DNA of 64,000 bases from UBA11524 sp963617205 (GCA_963617205.1 CAVEOA010000008.1:25873-89872); one strand, 5' to 3'. Positions 25,042 through 33,729 are shown, numbered from the stretch's first letter. Program-made: numbers and translations. Notes: generated by a model not told the origin, from the sequence alone.

Positions 25042-27024
25042 TTACTTCTCCCCCTCCTGCTGATTTTCGGGCAGCTTGAAATCATCCGGCTTGTTGAAGT
25101 CGGCGTTCTCGATGATGTAATCGCGCCGCGGCTCGACCTTGTCACCCATGAGGATGGTGATGCGCCGGTCAGCCAGCGCCGCGTCCTCAATCGTCACCTG
25201 CATCAGCTTGCGCTGCGACGGGTCCATGGTCGTCGCCCAGAGCTGCTCCGGGTTCATCTCGCCGAGCCCCTTGTAGCGCTGGAGCGTGTAGCCCTTGCCG
25301 GCTGCCTTGACGCACTTTTCCAGCTCCCTGTCGTCATAGGCGTACATGACTTTTGTGCCCTTCTGCACCTTGTAGAGCGGCGGCATACCGATGTACACGT
25401 GTCCGCCCATGACGAGCTCCTTCATATAGCGGAAGAAGAACGTCAGCAGAATGGCGCGGATATGGGCGCCGTCCTGGTCGGCATCGGAAAGGATAATGAC
25501 CTTGTGGTACTTGAGGTTGGCAAGGTTGAAGCTCTCATCGATGGACGTGCCGAGCGCCGTAATCAGCGAGCGGAACTCCTCGTTGCTCAGCACCTGGTCG
25601 AGACGCTTCTTTTCGGCGTTGAGCGGCTTGCCGCGCAGGGGCAGAATCGCCTGATAACGGCTGTCGCGCCCCTGCTTTGCGCTGCCGCCTGCGGAATCGC
25701 CCTCGACGATGAAAAGCTCGTTGTCCTCGGGCTTCTTGCCGCGGCAGGCGCTCAGCTTGCCCACCAGCGGCGCTGCGTCGAGCTGATTCGCCTTGCGGGC
25801 GTTGTCACGCGTCTTTCGCGCCGCCTCGCGCACCTGCGCCGCCTTCAGCGCCTTCTGCACAATCAGCTGTGCCGTCGGCTGATTCTTGAGGTTCTCCAGC
25901 CAGACGCCCAGCTGCTGCGTGATGATGCTCTCCACCGCCGGACGCACTTCGCTGTTGCCAAGGCGACCCTTCGTCTGCCCTTCAAACTGCGGATTCTTGA
26001 CCATCGCCGTCAGCACGCAGCTTAAGCCTTCGCGGAAATCCTCGCCGGTCAGGTTGCTGTCCTTCTCCTTGAGGACGCCTGTGCGCCGCGCATAGTCGTT
26101 GAACAGCTTTGTAAATGCCGCCTTGAAGCCGGTTTCATGCGAGCCGCCTTCTGCTGTCGGGATGTTGTTGACATAGGAAAACAGGCTTTCCGTGTAGCCG
26201 TCCGTATACTGAATCGCCACGCGGCAGATGACATCGTCCTTCCTGCCCTCGAGGAAAATCGGCTCCTCGTTGAGCACCGTGCGGCCGTCGTTCAGGTAGC
26301 GGACATAGTCCATGATGCCGCCTTCGTAATGGAAGACATGCTCGCGCTTGTCCGGCTCGGCGCGCTCATCCGTGAAGACAATCTTCAGCCCGCGGTTCAG
26401 ATAAGCCAGCTCCTGCAGGCGGCGATGCACCGTATCATAATTGAAGCGCACATCCTCGAAAATCGTGTCATCCGGCATAAAGCGGACGAGCGTCCCGCGC
26501 TTGCGCGTGTTGCCGACCTTTGATAGCGGCGCATCCGGCTTGCCTGCCGCCACCTTGCCCGTCTGCGGGTTCATCTGACTGGTGAAGCGCATCGAATAAT
26601 GCGAGAAATCGCGGTAGATATCGACCGTCAGCCACTTGCTCAGCGCGTTGACCACCGACGCGCCCACGCCGTGAAGTCCGCCGGAATAGCTGTAATTATC
26701 GTTGTTGAACTTGCCGCCCGCGTGCAGGATGGTGAAAATGACCTCCGCACCGCTGACATGCATCGTCGGGTGCTCATCCACCGGCATACCGCGCCCGTTA
26801 TCATATACCGATGCCGACCCATCACCATGCAGCGTCACGCGCACCTCATCCGCAAAGCCGTTGGAGGCCTCGTCAATCGCGTTATCCACGATTTCCCAGA
26901 GCAGATGATGCAGTCCGCGCGTGGACGTCGAGCCGATATACATGCCCGGACGCATCCGGACCGCCTCGAGTCCTTCGAGCACCTGAATGTTGCCTGCGTC
27001 GTAATGATTGACCTGATTTGCCAT
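25042..27024 (-). CDS. Type IIA DNA topoisomerase subunit B (ParE/GyrB-like)
   Basis: 660 residues. GHKL ATPase motifs are EIVDNAIDEA, DNGRGMPVDEHP and GGLHGVGASVVNAL; the transducer carries QTKGRLGN. The Toprim domain shows EGDSAGGSAKQGRD and LSDADQDGAHI, the acidic metal-binding residues. It supplies ATP-driven strand passage for the adjacent A subunit. Because that A subunit lacks the GyrA-box, ParE is my preferred reading. The start at 27024 has GAAGGAG and a TTGATG-17-TATAAT promoter at 27060-27088. Confidence 0.9.
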   Translation of the reverse strand: MANQVNHYDAGNIQVLEGLEAVRMRPGMYIGSTSTRGLHHLLWEIVDNAIDEASNGFADEVRVTLHGDGSASVYDNGRGMPVDEHPTMHVSGAEVIFTILHAGGKFNNDNYSYSGGLHGVGASVVNALSKWLTVDIYRDFSHYSMRFTSQMNPQTGKVAAGKPDAPLSKVGNTRKRGTLVRFMPDDTIFEDVRFNYDTVHRRLQELAYLNRGLKIVFTDERAEPDKREHVFHYEGGIMDYVRYLNDGRTVLNEEPIFLEGRKDDVICRVAIQYTDGYTESLFSYVNNIPTAEGGSHETGFKAAFTKLFNDYARRTGVLKEKDSNLTGEDFREGLSCVLTAMVKNPQFEGQTKGRLGNSEVRPAVESIITQQLGVWLENLKNQPTAQLIVQKALKAAQVREAARKTRDNARKANQLDAAPLVGKLSACRGKKPEDNELFIVEGDSAGGSAKQGRDSRYQAILPLRGKPLNAEKKRLDQVLSNEEFRSLITALGTSIDESFNLANLKYHKVIILSDADQDGAHIRAILLTFFFRYMKELVMGGHVYIGMPPLYKVQKGTKVMYAYDDRELEKCVKAAGKGYTLQRYKGLGEMNPEQLWATTMDPSQRKLMQVTIEDAALADRRITILMGDKVEPRRDYIIENADFNKPDDFKLPENQQEGEK

Positions 27025-27059
27025 AGATAAGCTCCTTCGCTGCGGGAATATCGGACAAT

Positions 27060-27088
27060 ATTATACCACATCGCGCGGCGTTCATCAA
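27060..27088 (-). promoter_or_regulatory. SigA-type promoter for the topoisomerase B-A operon
   Basis: Minus strand TTGATG (27083-27088), 17 bp, perfect TATAAT (27060-27065), 36 bases upstream of the start codon. Confidence 0.8.
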
Positions 27089-27198
27089 GGCGAACAGGAA
27101 AAGGGGGACTTCGTCCCTTTTTTGACCTCATTTCGTCTCCTCGTCCAAGATGTATTGTACTACTACACATCGGGATGCGTGAAATTTTAAATAACGCC

Positions 27199-27227
27199 TT
27201 GACAAACTCCTTTTTGCGTGATATGAT
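27199..27227 (+). promoter_or_regulatory. Strong promoter for tRNA-Trp
   Basis: Consensus TTGACA (27199-27204), 17 bp, TATGAT (27222-27227), 30 bases upstream of the tRNA 5' end. It is the best -35 seen in the window. Confidence 0.85.
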
Positions 27228-27256
27228 ATCTACTGTTCCGGTTACGACAACCGCAT

Positions 27257-27327
27257 AGGGGCATGGTGTAATGGTAACACGTGGGTCTCCAAAACCTTTG
27301 TTGAGGGTTCGAGTCCTTCTGCCCCTG
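27257..27327 (+). tRNA. tRNA-Trp (anticodon CCA)
   Basis: Acceptor arms AGGGGCA/TGCCCCT close perfectly. The D-arm is GTGT/ACAC, the anticodon loop is CTCCAAA with CCA at positions 34-36, and the T-arm is GAGGG-TTCGAGT-CCTTC. The outer anticodon-stem pair is imperfect. CCA is not encoded. The 3' end directly abuts a terminator and then the integrase gene, so it is the likely attachment site of the phage remnant. Confidence 0.93.
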
Positions 27328-27333
27328 CGAGGG

Positions 27334-27368
27334 AGCGCTTGAAACTGCTGGGTTTCAGGCGCTTTTTT
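27334..27368 (+). terminator. Rho-independent terminator of tRNA-Trp
   Basis: Twelve-base arms 27334-27345 and 27352-27363 with one G-U pair, then a six-T run at 27363-27368. The integrase stop codon (minus strand) lies in the T-run. Confidence 0.85.
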
Positions 27369-28296
27369 ATTTGGTGGGGAGGGCGGTGAGGGCGTCGGCG
27401 AGCTGGTCGAAGCCGTCGCCGCGAAGCTTGGTATAAACATTCAGCGTGACGGTGGTGTCGGCGTGACCGAGGAGGCGGGAGGTGAGCTTCAGGTCGATGC
27501 CGGCATCATAGCAGTTTGTCGCCATGGAATAGCGGGCGGCGTGTGTTGGCTGGTAGGGCACGTCGGCGCGTTTGCAGAGGGCTTTAAGCTGGGCGCGGAC
27601 AGCGTCGTAGGTGAGGCGCGTGCCATCGGGGGAGGCGAAAACTGCGTCGGAGACCGATTCACGTCGGAGACGCGAGAGCAGGCGGAGCGCACGGGGAAGA
27701 ATCGGGATAGTGCGGTTGCTGCTGAACGTCTTTGGCGCTGGCGCCTTGGTGGGCGCCGCGCCGGCGACGCGAACCATGGTGGAATGAATGGTGATGGCTT
27801 TGCGGGCAAGGTCGACGTCAGACCAGTTGAGGGCGAGCGCCTCGTTGACGCGCATACCGGTGTCCAGCAGGACGCCGACGACAGCGAAAGCCGGACGCGG
27901 GTCTTTCTCAATTTCGCGCCACAGACGCGTCTGCTCATCCTGAGAAAAGTTTCGGGTTACACGGCGCGGCTTGAGGGCGCGGTCAGACTTTGGGAGGGAG
28001 ACGCCGTCGTCGGGATTCGACGGGATATAGCGCATGGACGCGGCGTGCCGCAGGGCGCAGGCAATCAGCTCGTGCAGTTTTTTGATGGTGGACCACGCGT
28101 AGCCCTTCTGAATCAGCGCGTCGATGAAGCTCATGATGTCCTGACAGGTGACGTCAGCAATCAGCATCGACGCAATGGGAAAGCGCTCAATCGCCTTCAG
28201 GGAGGTTTGAAGCCGCAGATACGTTTGTGGGCGCACCTGCGGCTTTTTGACGGTTTCCACCCAAAGGGTAATGTACTCCGCTAATGTTTTGTGCAT
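27367..28296 (-). CDS. Tyrosine-type site-specific integrase
   Basis: 309 residues. An N-terminal SAM-like core-binding domain (about 1-110: LAEYITLWVETVKKP) precedes the catalytic domain, with the first arginine in DTGMRVNEALALNW, HAARYS (His-x-x-Arg) and LLGHADTTVTLNVYTK, which carries the last histidine and the nucleophile tyrosine. All catalytic residues are present, so the enzyme could be active. No N-terminal AP2-like arm domain is apparent. Its 3' end touches the tRNA-Trp terminator, the usual position of an integrase beside its attachment site. Confidence 0.92.
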   Translation of the reverse strand: MHKTLAEYITLWVETVKKPQVRPQTYLRLQTSLKAIERFPIASMLIADVTCQDIMSFIDALIQKGYAWSTIKKLHELIACALRHAASMRYIPSNPDDGVSLPKSDRALKPRRVTRNFSQDEQTRLWREIEKDPRPAFAVVGVLLDTGMRVNEALALNWSDVDLARKAITIHSTMVRVAGAAPTKAPAPKTFSSNRTIPILPRALRLLSRLRRESVSDAVFASPDGTRLTYDAVRAQLKALCKRADVPYQPTHAARYSMATNCYDAGIDLKLTSRLLGHADTTVTLNVYTKLRGDGFDQLADALTALPTK

Positions 28297-28340
28297 GTTT
28301 CAGCACCTCTGTTTCTGTCGTTCCTTTGTTTTATACGCGG

Positions 28341-28940
28341 TTAATGCTTATGAAACACAACATCGTCCTTTCTGTTCGACCAGCACTGCGCGTTGCAATC
28401 CTGACATTTGCCGGAGCACTGGTGCGCCGTTTCGGGGATGCGCGTTTCGGTGCCGTCCTGCATCCATGCGATGGTCAGCTTCTCGCGGATGTCAGGAGGA
28501 ATCGGGGAGCCGGGCCACGCAGACCAGACGAGGCGCAGGTTATCGGGCAGATTGTCCAGCGCGTGGTGAATCATCTGATACTGCTTGGTGAAGGCGAGAA
28601 ATTTGACGTGCGGATTGGCGCGAATCACGCGCATCCACATATCAAAATAGCTCACGGAGAAGAAATCTCCGTGAGCATGGATTCGGAATAAGCGCGGTGC
28701 GTTCGCCTCGGCGAAGTAGTGCATCAGCTGCTGCTCAACAAACGGTAAATCATCGAGGCATTCGCGGTAATTATGCTGATAGGCAGCGAGCACGCTTGGG
28801 CGCAGACGCTCGATTTTGCGGGCGTAGCAGCCGTGCAGATAACACGTGGCGCAGGCTTCCTTAGAGCAGGTGACGCCGGAGGGAAGCGAAAAGGAAGGAA
28901 TTGCGCCCATCTTGATATTGCCATTTGTAATCTTAATCAT
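28341..28940 (-). CDS. GP88-like phage protein
   Basis: 199 residues. The KITNGNIKMGAIPSFSLP start and the cysteine cluster CSKEACATCYLHGCYA, followed by HAHGDFFSVSYFDMW and a C-terminal CSGKCQDCNAQCW, match the gene-product-88 family of mycobacteriophage and Firmicute phages. The eight or more cysteines in two clusters suggest metal or iron-sulfur binding. No function is established. ATG 28940 is selected because AAGGAGA precedes it; the longer frame to 28964 has no ribosome site. Confidence 0.75.
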   Translation of the reverse strand: MIKITNGNIKMGAIPSFSLPSGVTCSKEACATCYLHGCYARKIERLRPSVLAAYQHNYRECLDDLPFVEQQLMHYFAEANAPRLFRIHAHGDFFSVSYFDMWMRVIRANPHVKFLAFTKQYQMIHHALDNLPDNLRLVWSAWPGSPIPPDIREKLTIAWMQDGTETRIPETAHQCSGKCQDCNAQCWSNRKDDVVFHKH

Positions 28941-29006
28941 CAAAGTTCTCCTTCGTTTGTTCAAATCATATCACCAGGCAGGGTTATTGCACGGCGAATT
29001 GCGTCT

Positions 29007-29465
29007 TCAGTTCAGGAGCGAATAGGTTTTCAGGTTGTCGGTGCCGTAAACCTTGAAGCTCGACGTTATCAAGGTGGAATAATCGGCCTTATAATCGTGC
29101 CGGATTTTCTGATATTCCATATAATCACGGCGATCGCGCTTCGCTTCGTAGCGTTCGAGCAGCATGTTGACCAGTTTGTCGGCGATTTCCTTCTTCGGCA
29201 GGAACGCGACAACCGTGACGTCTTTATATTCGCCCTGCATCTGCTCCAGATAAAGCTGAATCGAATAGGAATAGCTCACAACAACGATAAAACCCTGTTG
29301 CGCAATATCAAGTGCAGCTTTTGCATACGTGCCGGCATCCAGCTTGCCCGTTTCAGGATGCTCAAAGGTGTGTGGATTCAGCTTGATGCAGTGCTTATTG
29401 TTGGAAACAATCGTGTCGAAAAGGCAGGCATAAGACAAAATCACCGTTCCGGTCAAAGCAACCAT
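29007..29465 (-). CDS. Hypothetical phage protein
   Basis: 152 residues, not recognised. The N-terminal part has alternating hydrophobic strands (TGTVILSYACL, GFIVVVSYSYSIQLYLEQM); the rest is a charged helical stretch (KKEIADKLVNMLLERYEAKRDRRDYMEY). The strand-helix order resembles a P-loop-like or nucleotidase-like fold, but no Walker A motif is present. It begins four bases after the RNA ligase stop, so it belongs to the same phage operon. It is somewhat richer in A+T than the flanking host genes. Confidence 0.55.
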   Translation of the reverse strand: MVALTGTVILSYACLFDTIVSNNKHCIKLNPHTFEHPETGKLDAGTYAKAALDIAQQGFIVVVSYSYSIQLYLEQMQGEYKDVTVVAFLPKKEIADKLVNMLLERYEAKRDRRDYMEYQKIRHDYKADYSTLITSSFKVYGTDNLKTYSLLN

Positions 29466-29469
29466 CCTT

Positions 29470-30090
29470 TCAGGGTTCTGGTTTGTTTAAGAAGCTACAG
29501 TCAACCGGCTTCTCAGGGTCAGGCCATTTTAGCTGGAAATCCTTCTTGCGAAGCTTGCATTGCGGTTCGCCGTCTTTCCAGAAGACGACGCCTTCAATGT
29601 TATGTTCTGCAAGATATTGCTTCATACCGTCAAAATCACGCGGAAAATCTTCCAGAATCACCTTACCGTGCGGAACGAGCGTATCATAGCTCAGGCCATA
29701 TTTATTGCTTTGAAAATGCAGACCAATGGCCTCATAGGTGCCGTCGGGCAGCGGACCGCCGTTATCGCGGAGAGCACGGTCATAAGCCGTCCAGTGCCAC
29801 TTATCGCCCTTTTCATCGCGGTTGCAGGGGCGCCAGACCATGAAGTGCATAGGAACAGCCTCTTCTTTTGTCTGGCAGGGAATGTCGCCCCTATGCGGCT
29901 TATTGCCGCGTGTGTCGTATCTCCGGTAGAATTTGCCGTCAAGAATGGCGCAGGCAGAGCCGTCTATTTTCATTGTTGCAACGCCGAGCCCCTTCGCAAC
30001 CCACTCAAAGCCGGAGCGAATAAGGTTCATGCACCGCCAATGCCGTCCACCGGCGTATTCAGGCATAAACAATACGGGTATTTTTTCCAT
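29470..30090 (-). CDS. RNA ligase family protein (DUF5565-like)
   Basis: 206 residues. The covalent nucleotidyltransferase motif KxDG is present as MKIDGSACAI (Lys41), followed at suitable distances by YEAIGLHFQSNKYGL, NIEGVVFWKDG (motif IV-like) and CKLRKKDFQLKWP (motif V-like lysines). This is the minimal catalytic core of the RNA/DNA ligase and capping-enzyme superfamily. In phages such ligases repair cleaved tRNA or process RNA; the role here is inferred. ATG 30090 is chosen over the GTG at 30099 because GAGGTGG lies just before it. It overlaps the upstream membrane-protein gene by 64 bases. Confidence 0.75.
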   Translation of the reverse strand: MEKIPVLFMPEYAGGRHWRCMNLIRSGFEWVAKGLGVATMKIDGSACAILDGKFYRRYDTRGNKPHRGDIPCQTKEEAVPMHFMVWRPCNRDEKGDKWHWTAYDRALRDNGGPLPDGTYEAIGLHFQSNKYGLSYDTLVPHGKVILEDFPRDFDGMKQYLAEHNIEGVVFWKDGEPQCKLRKKDFQLKWPDPEKPVDCSFLNKPEP

Positions 30091-30323
30091 ATTTCCCACC
30101 TCTTTCCTTTGTTATCGCTGTTTTCTGTCAATTTATGCGCAATCCATGCGAACACAAACAGGAAAACCCATGCAAGCATCACCAGCCATGTCGGCGACAG
30201 CACCCACCACCAGGACCATGTAATCACGCCGCAGAGCTTCAGAACGATGAACACAAGCTGAAGCACGTCAAAAACGCCGACGCCACCATAAACGGCGCGA
30301 CTGTTATTTCTGTTATTGCTCAT
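30027..30323 (-). CDS. Small phage membrane protein
   Basis: 98 residues with two adjacent hydrophobic helices: VFDVLQLVFIVLKLCGVI and a tryptophan-rich segment ITWSWWWVLSPTW followed by LVMLAWVFLFVFAWI. Small phage proteins with this WSWWWVLSP motif are common and often carry the label transmembrane Fragile-X-F. Function is unknown. AGGAGA precedes the ATG at 30323. Its last third overlaps the RNA ligase start in another frame. Confidence 0.7.
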   Translation of the reverse strand: MSNNRNNSRAVYGGVGVFDVLQLVFIVLKLCGVITWSWWWVLSPTWLVMLAWVFLFVFAWIAHKLTENSDNKGKRWEIWKKYPYCLCLNTPVDGIGGA

Positions 30324-30337
30324 TTCTGTTTCTCCTT

Positions 30338-30526
30338 TCAGTTCGGAATCCTCTCAAACAGCTCACGCGTTAAATAGGGGCAAGCCGCCTGAAGCTGGTC
30401 GCAAACAGACTCGACCATTTCCTTCAGCTCAGGATTTGCGCCGGAGTGGATGTTGCGTTCCTTATAGATATGCGCCCACTCCGTGATATTGCACTGGAAC
30501 ACAAACGTAGAAGGAATGGAGAGCAT
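30338..30526 (-). pseudogene. thyX: C-terminal fragment of FAD-dependent thymidylate synthase (ThyX)
   Basis: The frame reads LSIPSTFVFQCNITEWAHIY and then a helical tail with NPELKEMVESVCDQLQ, the pattern of the last third of ThyX (LP-S-T ... N-EW-H-K-R ... P-L/I-E). Everything before the LP region, including the FAD-binding RHRxxS motif, is missing because the sequence switches near 30526 to an unrelated plus-strand araC fragment. About 62 codons of an expected 220-250 remain. The break defines the end of the phage remnant. Confidence 0.62.
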
Positions 30527-30702
30527 ATGTGCGGGGGATGCGTATTGCCCATGCCAAGCGGCTGCTGACGGACCGACGGGAGCTGTCCATTGCTGATGTG
30601 GCGGTGCAGTGTGGCTTCTGGGATTATAATTACTTTATTGCCTTTTTCAGCCGGGAGGCAGGGGTATCTCCAGGGGTATGGCGGCGCAACTGTGGGAAAT
30701 GA
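30526..30702 (+). pseudogene. C-terminal fragment of an AraC-family regulator
   Basis: Reading from TAT at 30526, the plus strand encodes YVRGMRIAHAKRLLTD, then SIADVAVQCGFWDYNYF and IAFFSREAGVSPGVW, followed by a stop at 30700-30702. This is the second helix-turn-helix of AraC/XylS proteins (HTH_18). The first helix-turn-helix and the whole sensor domain are absent, and no start with a ribosome site exists. It joins the broken thyX head to head, so both genes were cut at this point. It probably belonged to the carbohydrate island on its right. Confidence 0.82.
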
Positions 30703-30784
30703 AGAACGCTGAGCAGCGCCGTGCGGGCGGCGGTTGAAAACAGACGAAGGAAACATCTGTCATAGTTTATTCCACGCTTATATC

Positions 30785-30814
30785 TTGTGTGTTATCTGTT
30801 GAATCTTGTATAAT
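30785..30814 (+). promoter_or_regulatory. Promoter of the transport operon
   Basis: TTGTGT (30785-30790), 18 bp, TATAAT (30809-30814), about 108 bases before the start of the solute-binding protein. The 30703-30784 stretch before it shows no gene. Confidence 0.62.
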
Positions 30815-30921
30815 CAATGTGAGTTATGGCTCCTAACGACCCTTTTTGTACAAGTGGATGGGATCACGTGAAGCGAAACTTGAAAAATCGGATAAGTGCC
30901 CGGAACGAAAGGACTGATAGG

Positions 30922-33729
30922 ATGCGTGTGAAATCGTTCATTTGGTGCCTCGTGCTCCTGATACTGTTGTCGCCTGCTGCCCTGAGTGAAGGGGCTGCGG
31001 GCCGTTTGACGTATACGGAATATCTGGCGAGCCATGCAGATGCTCTTGTTCCCCAGGTGTATGTGGAGGGGATGGCGGCAGGCACGCAGCAGGCACTGGA
31101 TGGCCGGATGACGCTGCTTGCCGATGAGGAGGCGCAGTTGCATTTCACGTTGCAGATTACCCAGTCGGGTCTGTACCAGCTTGGACTGAGCTATTATCCT
31201 GTGGAGGGCAAGGGACTGAGCATTGAGTACTCGGTGGAGATTGATGGTGTTACGCCCTTCACCGAGGCACAGTACAACACGCTGTACCGCATCTGGGCAG
31301 ACGACACCGCGCCCGGAGAGCGGAAGGACGCAGCAGGAAATGATATTATTCCCAGCCAGCATGAGGCGGCGGCATGGCAGAATGTGTGGGTGGAAGATCA
31401 TACCGGCACGTATAACGCTCCCTACCTGTTCTATCTGACGGCAGGGGAGCACACGGTTACGCTGACAGCGCGGCGCGAGGTGCTGGCAGTGTCTGCATTG
31501 TGGGCGGCGAACCCTGCTGCTGTGCCTGCGTATGCGGAGGTCAAGACGGCTTATGAGGAAGCAGGATATAGGCCTGCCCAGGCAGAAACCGTGGTCATTG
31601 AGGCCGAGCAGGCCGCACGGAAGTCGGACTCGGTGTTGTACGGCAGGACGGACCGGTCATCTCCTTTGACTACGCCCTACAGCACCATGGAAACCCGGCT
31701 GAACACCATCGGCGGCAGCTCCTGGGGCGTCCAGGGGCAGTGGATCGAGTGGGACTTCACCGTACCCACAGATGGTCTGTACCGGCTGGCGTTCCGGGGC
31801 CGGCAGGATCTGCTGAGCGGCTCCTTCACCACCCGCAAGGTGTACATCGATGGTCAGCTGCCTTTTGCGGAGCTGGCGGACGTGCGGGTCAACTATGATC
31901 AGGACTGGCAAAACATCCTTCTTCCCTATGATGTGTACCTGACGGCGGGTGAACACACCCTTCGCATGGAAGCAACCATCGGCAGCCTGAGTGAACTGGT
32001 GGCGCTGGTGGATGAGGCAGTGTTTGAACTGAACGGCGCGTACCGCCGCATTGTGATGATGACCGGTACTACGCCGGACGTCTACCGTGATTACGCGCTG
32101 GAAGTAAACATTCCGGAAGTATTCGAGGTGTTCGAGAAACAGACAGAGGTGTTGCGCCGCTGTGACGCGCTGCTGCTGGAGATGACCGGCGAGCGTGGCA
32201 GCATGAATGGCATATTGCAGACGCTGTCGCTGCAGATGGAGGATTTCTGTGAAAAGCCCGAAACGGTGCAGAAGCGCCTGTCTACCTTCAAGGATAATGT
32301 GGGTTCGCTGGGCTCCTGGCTGGTTCAGATGAAACAGATGCCCCTGGAGATTGATAAGCTGTATATTCTGTCTGCCGACAGCGACGAATCCGCGCTGGAC
32401 CGTGCGGAAGCCGGCGTACTGCAGCAGCTGGGGCATGAGCTGTCAATGTTCCAGTCCTCCTTCGTGGTGGATTACTCCGCCATCGGCGGTCTGACTGCGG
32501 AGGAAGAACAAAAGGTCATTGAGGTGTGGGTATCCGCAGGCCGCGATCAAGCGAATATACTCAAACAGATGATCGACAACTACTTCACCCCCGAAACGGG
32601 CATTGCGGTCAACCTGAAACTGGTGCAGGGCCAGCTGATGAACGCCACGGCGGCGGGTGCAGGTCCGGATGTGGTGCTGCAGTTGGGTAATTCCGAGCCG
32701 GTGAACTATGCAGTGCGCGGCGCGGCCTATGACCTGACTCAGTTTGAGGACTATGAGGAGATTGCAGCCCGCTTCCGCGAGAGCGCCATGACCCCCTATG
32801 AGCTGGAGGGCGGCGTGTACGCGCTGCCGGAAACGCAAACGTTCTCGGTGATGTTCTACCGCACGGATGTGTTGGCGGAGCTGGGTCTGGAGGCTCCCAC
32901 CACCTGGGAGGAGATGTTCCACGTCGTGGGCCGATTGCAGCGCAAGAATATGACCGTGGGCATCCAGCCGCCCAACAGCGCAGCGGGCAATTTCACAGCC
33001 TTGTCCTCCATGGCGATGCTGCTGTACCAGCGGGGCGGCGAAATGTATCTGGACGGCAATACCCGCAGCGGTCTTTCTTCCCAGGAGGCCAAGGATGCCT
33101 TTACCATGTGGGTGAGCCTGTACGTGGACTACGAGCTGCCTGTCAAGTACGATACCCTGACCCGCTTCCGTTCCGGCGAAATGCCGGTTGTGATCGAGGA
33201 TTTCACGTTCTATAACCTACTGCAGGTGGCCGCACCGGAAATCCGCGGCATGTGGAGCTTCTGTGCGGTGCCGGGCACGGTGCAGGAGGATGGCAGCGTC
33301 AACCACGCCGTTTCCGGCACGGGCATCTGCTGCATGCTGATGGATGCGGCGGAGGACAAGGATGCAGCCTGGGAGTTCATGAAGTGGTGGACCAGCGCGG
33401 CGATCCAGACCCAGTATGGCAAGGATATCGAGAACCAGCTGGGCGTGTCGGCTCGTTATCCTTCGGCGAATGTGGCGGCCTTTGCAAACATGCCCTGGTC
33501 GGCGTCGGAGCTGGCAACGCTCAATGCTCAGTGGGATAATGTGCAGGGCATCCCGGAGGTGCCGGGCGGCTATTTCACGTCCCGCCACCTGAACAACGCG
33601 TTCCGCCGAGTGCTGAATTACAACGAGGATCCGGGCGAAACGCTGCTGGACTACGTTAAGAACATCGACAAGGAAATCACGATTAAACGCAAGGAATTCG
33701 GATTGGAGGTGAACGAGAATGCGGAATAA
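30922..33729 (+). CDS. Giant ABC-importer solute-binding protein with N-terminal carbohydrate-binding-like domains
   Basis: 935 residues, about twice the normal size. A signal peptide (SFIWCLVLLILLSPAALS) has no lipobox cysteine at the cleavage site. Residues about 30-195 and 210-380 are two beta-sandwich modules with the same ending, YLTAGEHT(V/L), resembling galactose-binding-like carbohydrate modules. A helical linker follows (about 385-520), and then a family-1 sugar-binding protein (about 525-930) with ATAAGAGPDVVLQLGNSEP and EGGVYALPETQTFSVMFYRT. It probably captures an oligosaccharide for the adjacent permeases. ATG 30922 has AAAGGA upstream and begins the signal peptide; the frame to 30826 adds only junk sequence. 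Confidence 0.82.
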   Translation: MRVKSFIWCLVLLILLSPAALSEGAAGRLTYTEYLASHADALVPQVYVEGMAAGTQQALDGRMTLLADEEAQLHFTLQITQSGLYQLGLSYYPVEGKGLSIEYSVEIDGVTPFTEAQYNTLYRIWADDTAPGERKDAAGNDIIPSQHEAAAWQNVWVEDHTGTYNAPYLFYLTAGEHTVTLTARREVLAVSALWAANPAAVPAYAEVKTAYEEAGYRPAQAETVVIEAEQAARKSDSVLYGRTDRSSPLTTPYSTMETRLNTIGGSSWGVQGQWIEWDFTVPTDGLYRLAFRGRQDLLSGSFTTRKVYIDGQLPFAELADVRVNYDQDWQNILLPYDVYLTAGEHTLRMEATIGSLSELVALVDEAVFELNGAYRRIVMMTGTTPDVYRDYALEVNIPEVFEVFEKQTEVLRRCDALLLEMTGERGSMNGILQTLSLQMEDFCEKPETVQKRLSTFKDNVGSLGSWLVQMKQMPLEIDKLYILSADSDESALDRAEAGVLQQLGHELSMFQSSFVVDYSAIGGLTAEEEQKVIEVWVSAGRDQANILKQMIDNYFTPETGIAVNLKLVQGQLMNATAAGAGPDVVLQLGNSEPVNYAVRGAAYDLTQFEDYEEIAARFRESAMTPYELEGGVYALPETQTFSVMFYRTDVLAELGLEAPTTWEEMFHVVGRLQRKNMTVGIQPPNSAAGNFTALSSMAMLLYQRGGEMYLDGNTRSGLSSQEAKDAFTMWVSLYVDYELPVKYDTLTRFRSGEMPVVIEDFTFYNLLQVAAPEIRGMWSFCAVPGTVQEDGSVNHAVSGTGICCMLMDAAEDKDAAWEFMKWWTSAAIQTQYGKDIENQLGVSARYPSANVAAFANMPWSASELATLNAQWDNVQGIPEVPGGYFTSRHLNNAFRRVLNYNEDPGETLLDYVKNIDKEITIKRKEFGLEVNENAE

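Larger units (their letters stand above)
27367..30526 (-). mobile_element. Truncated prophage remnant at tRNA-Trp
   Basis: Six minus-strand genes of phage type run from the tRNA-Trp terminator to base 30526: integrase, GP88-like, unknown, RNA ligase family, small membrane protein, and a broken ThyX. There are no structural, packaging or lysis genes, and the element stops abruptly inside thyX, where an araC fragment of opposite orientation begins. A second copy of the tRNA 3' end, which would mark the far attachment site, was not seen in the window. Confidence 0.68.

Noticed and set aside
30826..30921. An N-terminal extension of the giant solute-binding protein
   Set aside because: It would put 32 polar residues ahead of a normal signal peptide and the ATG at 30826 has no ribosome site; ATG 30922 is preferred.
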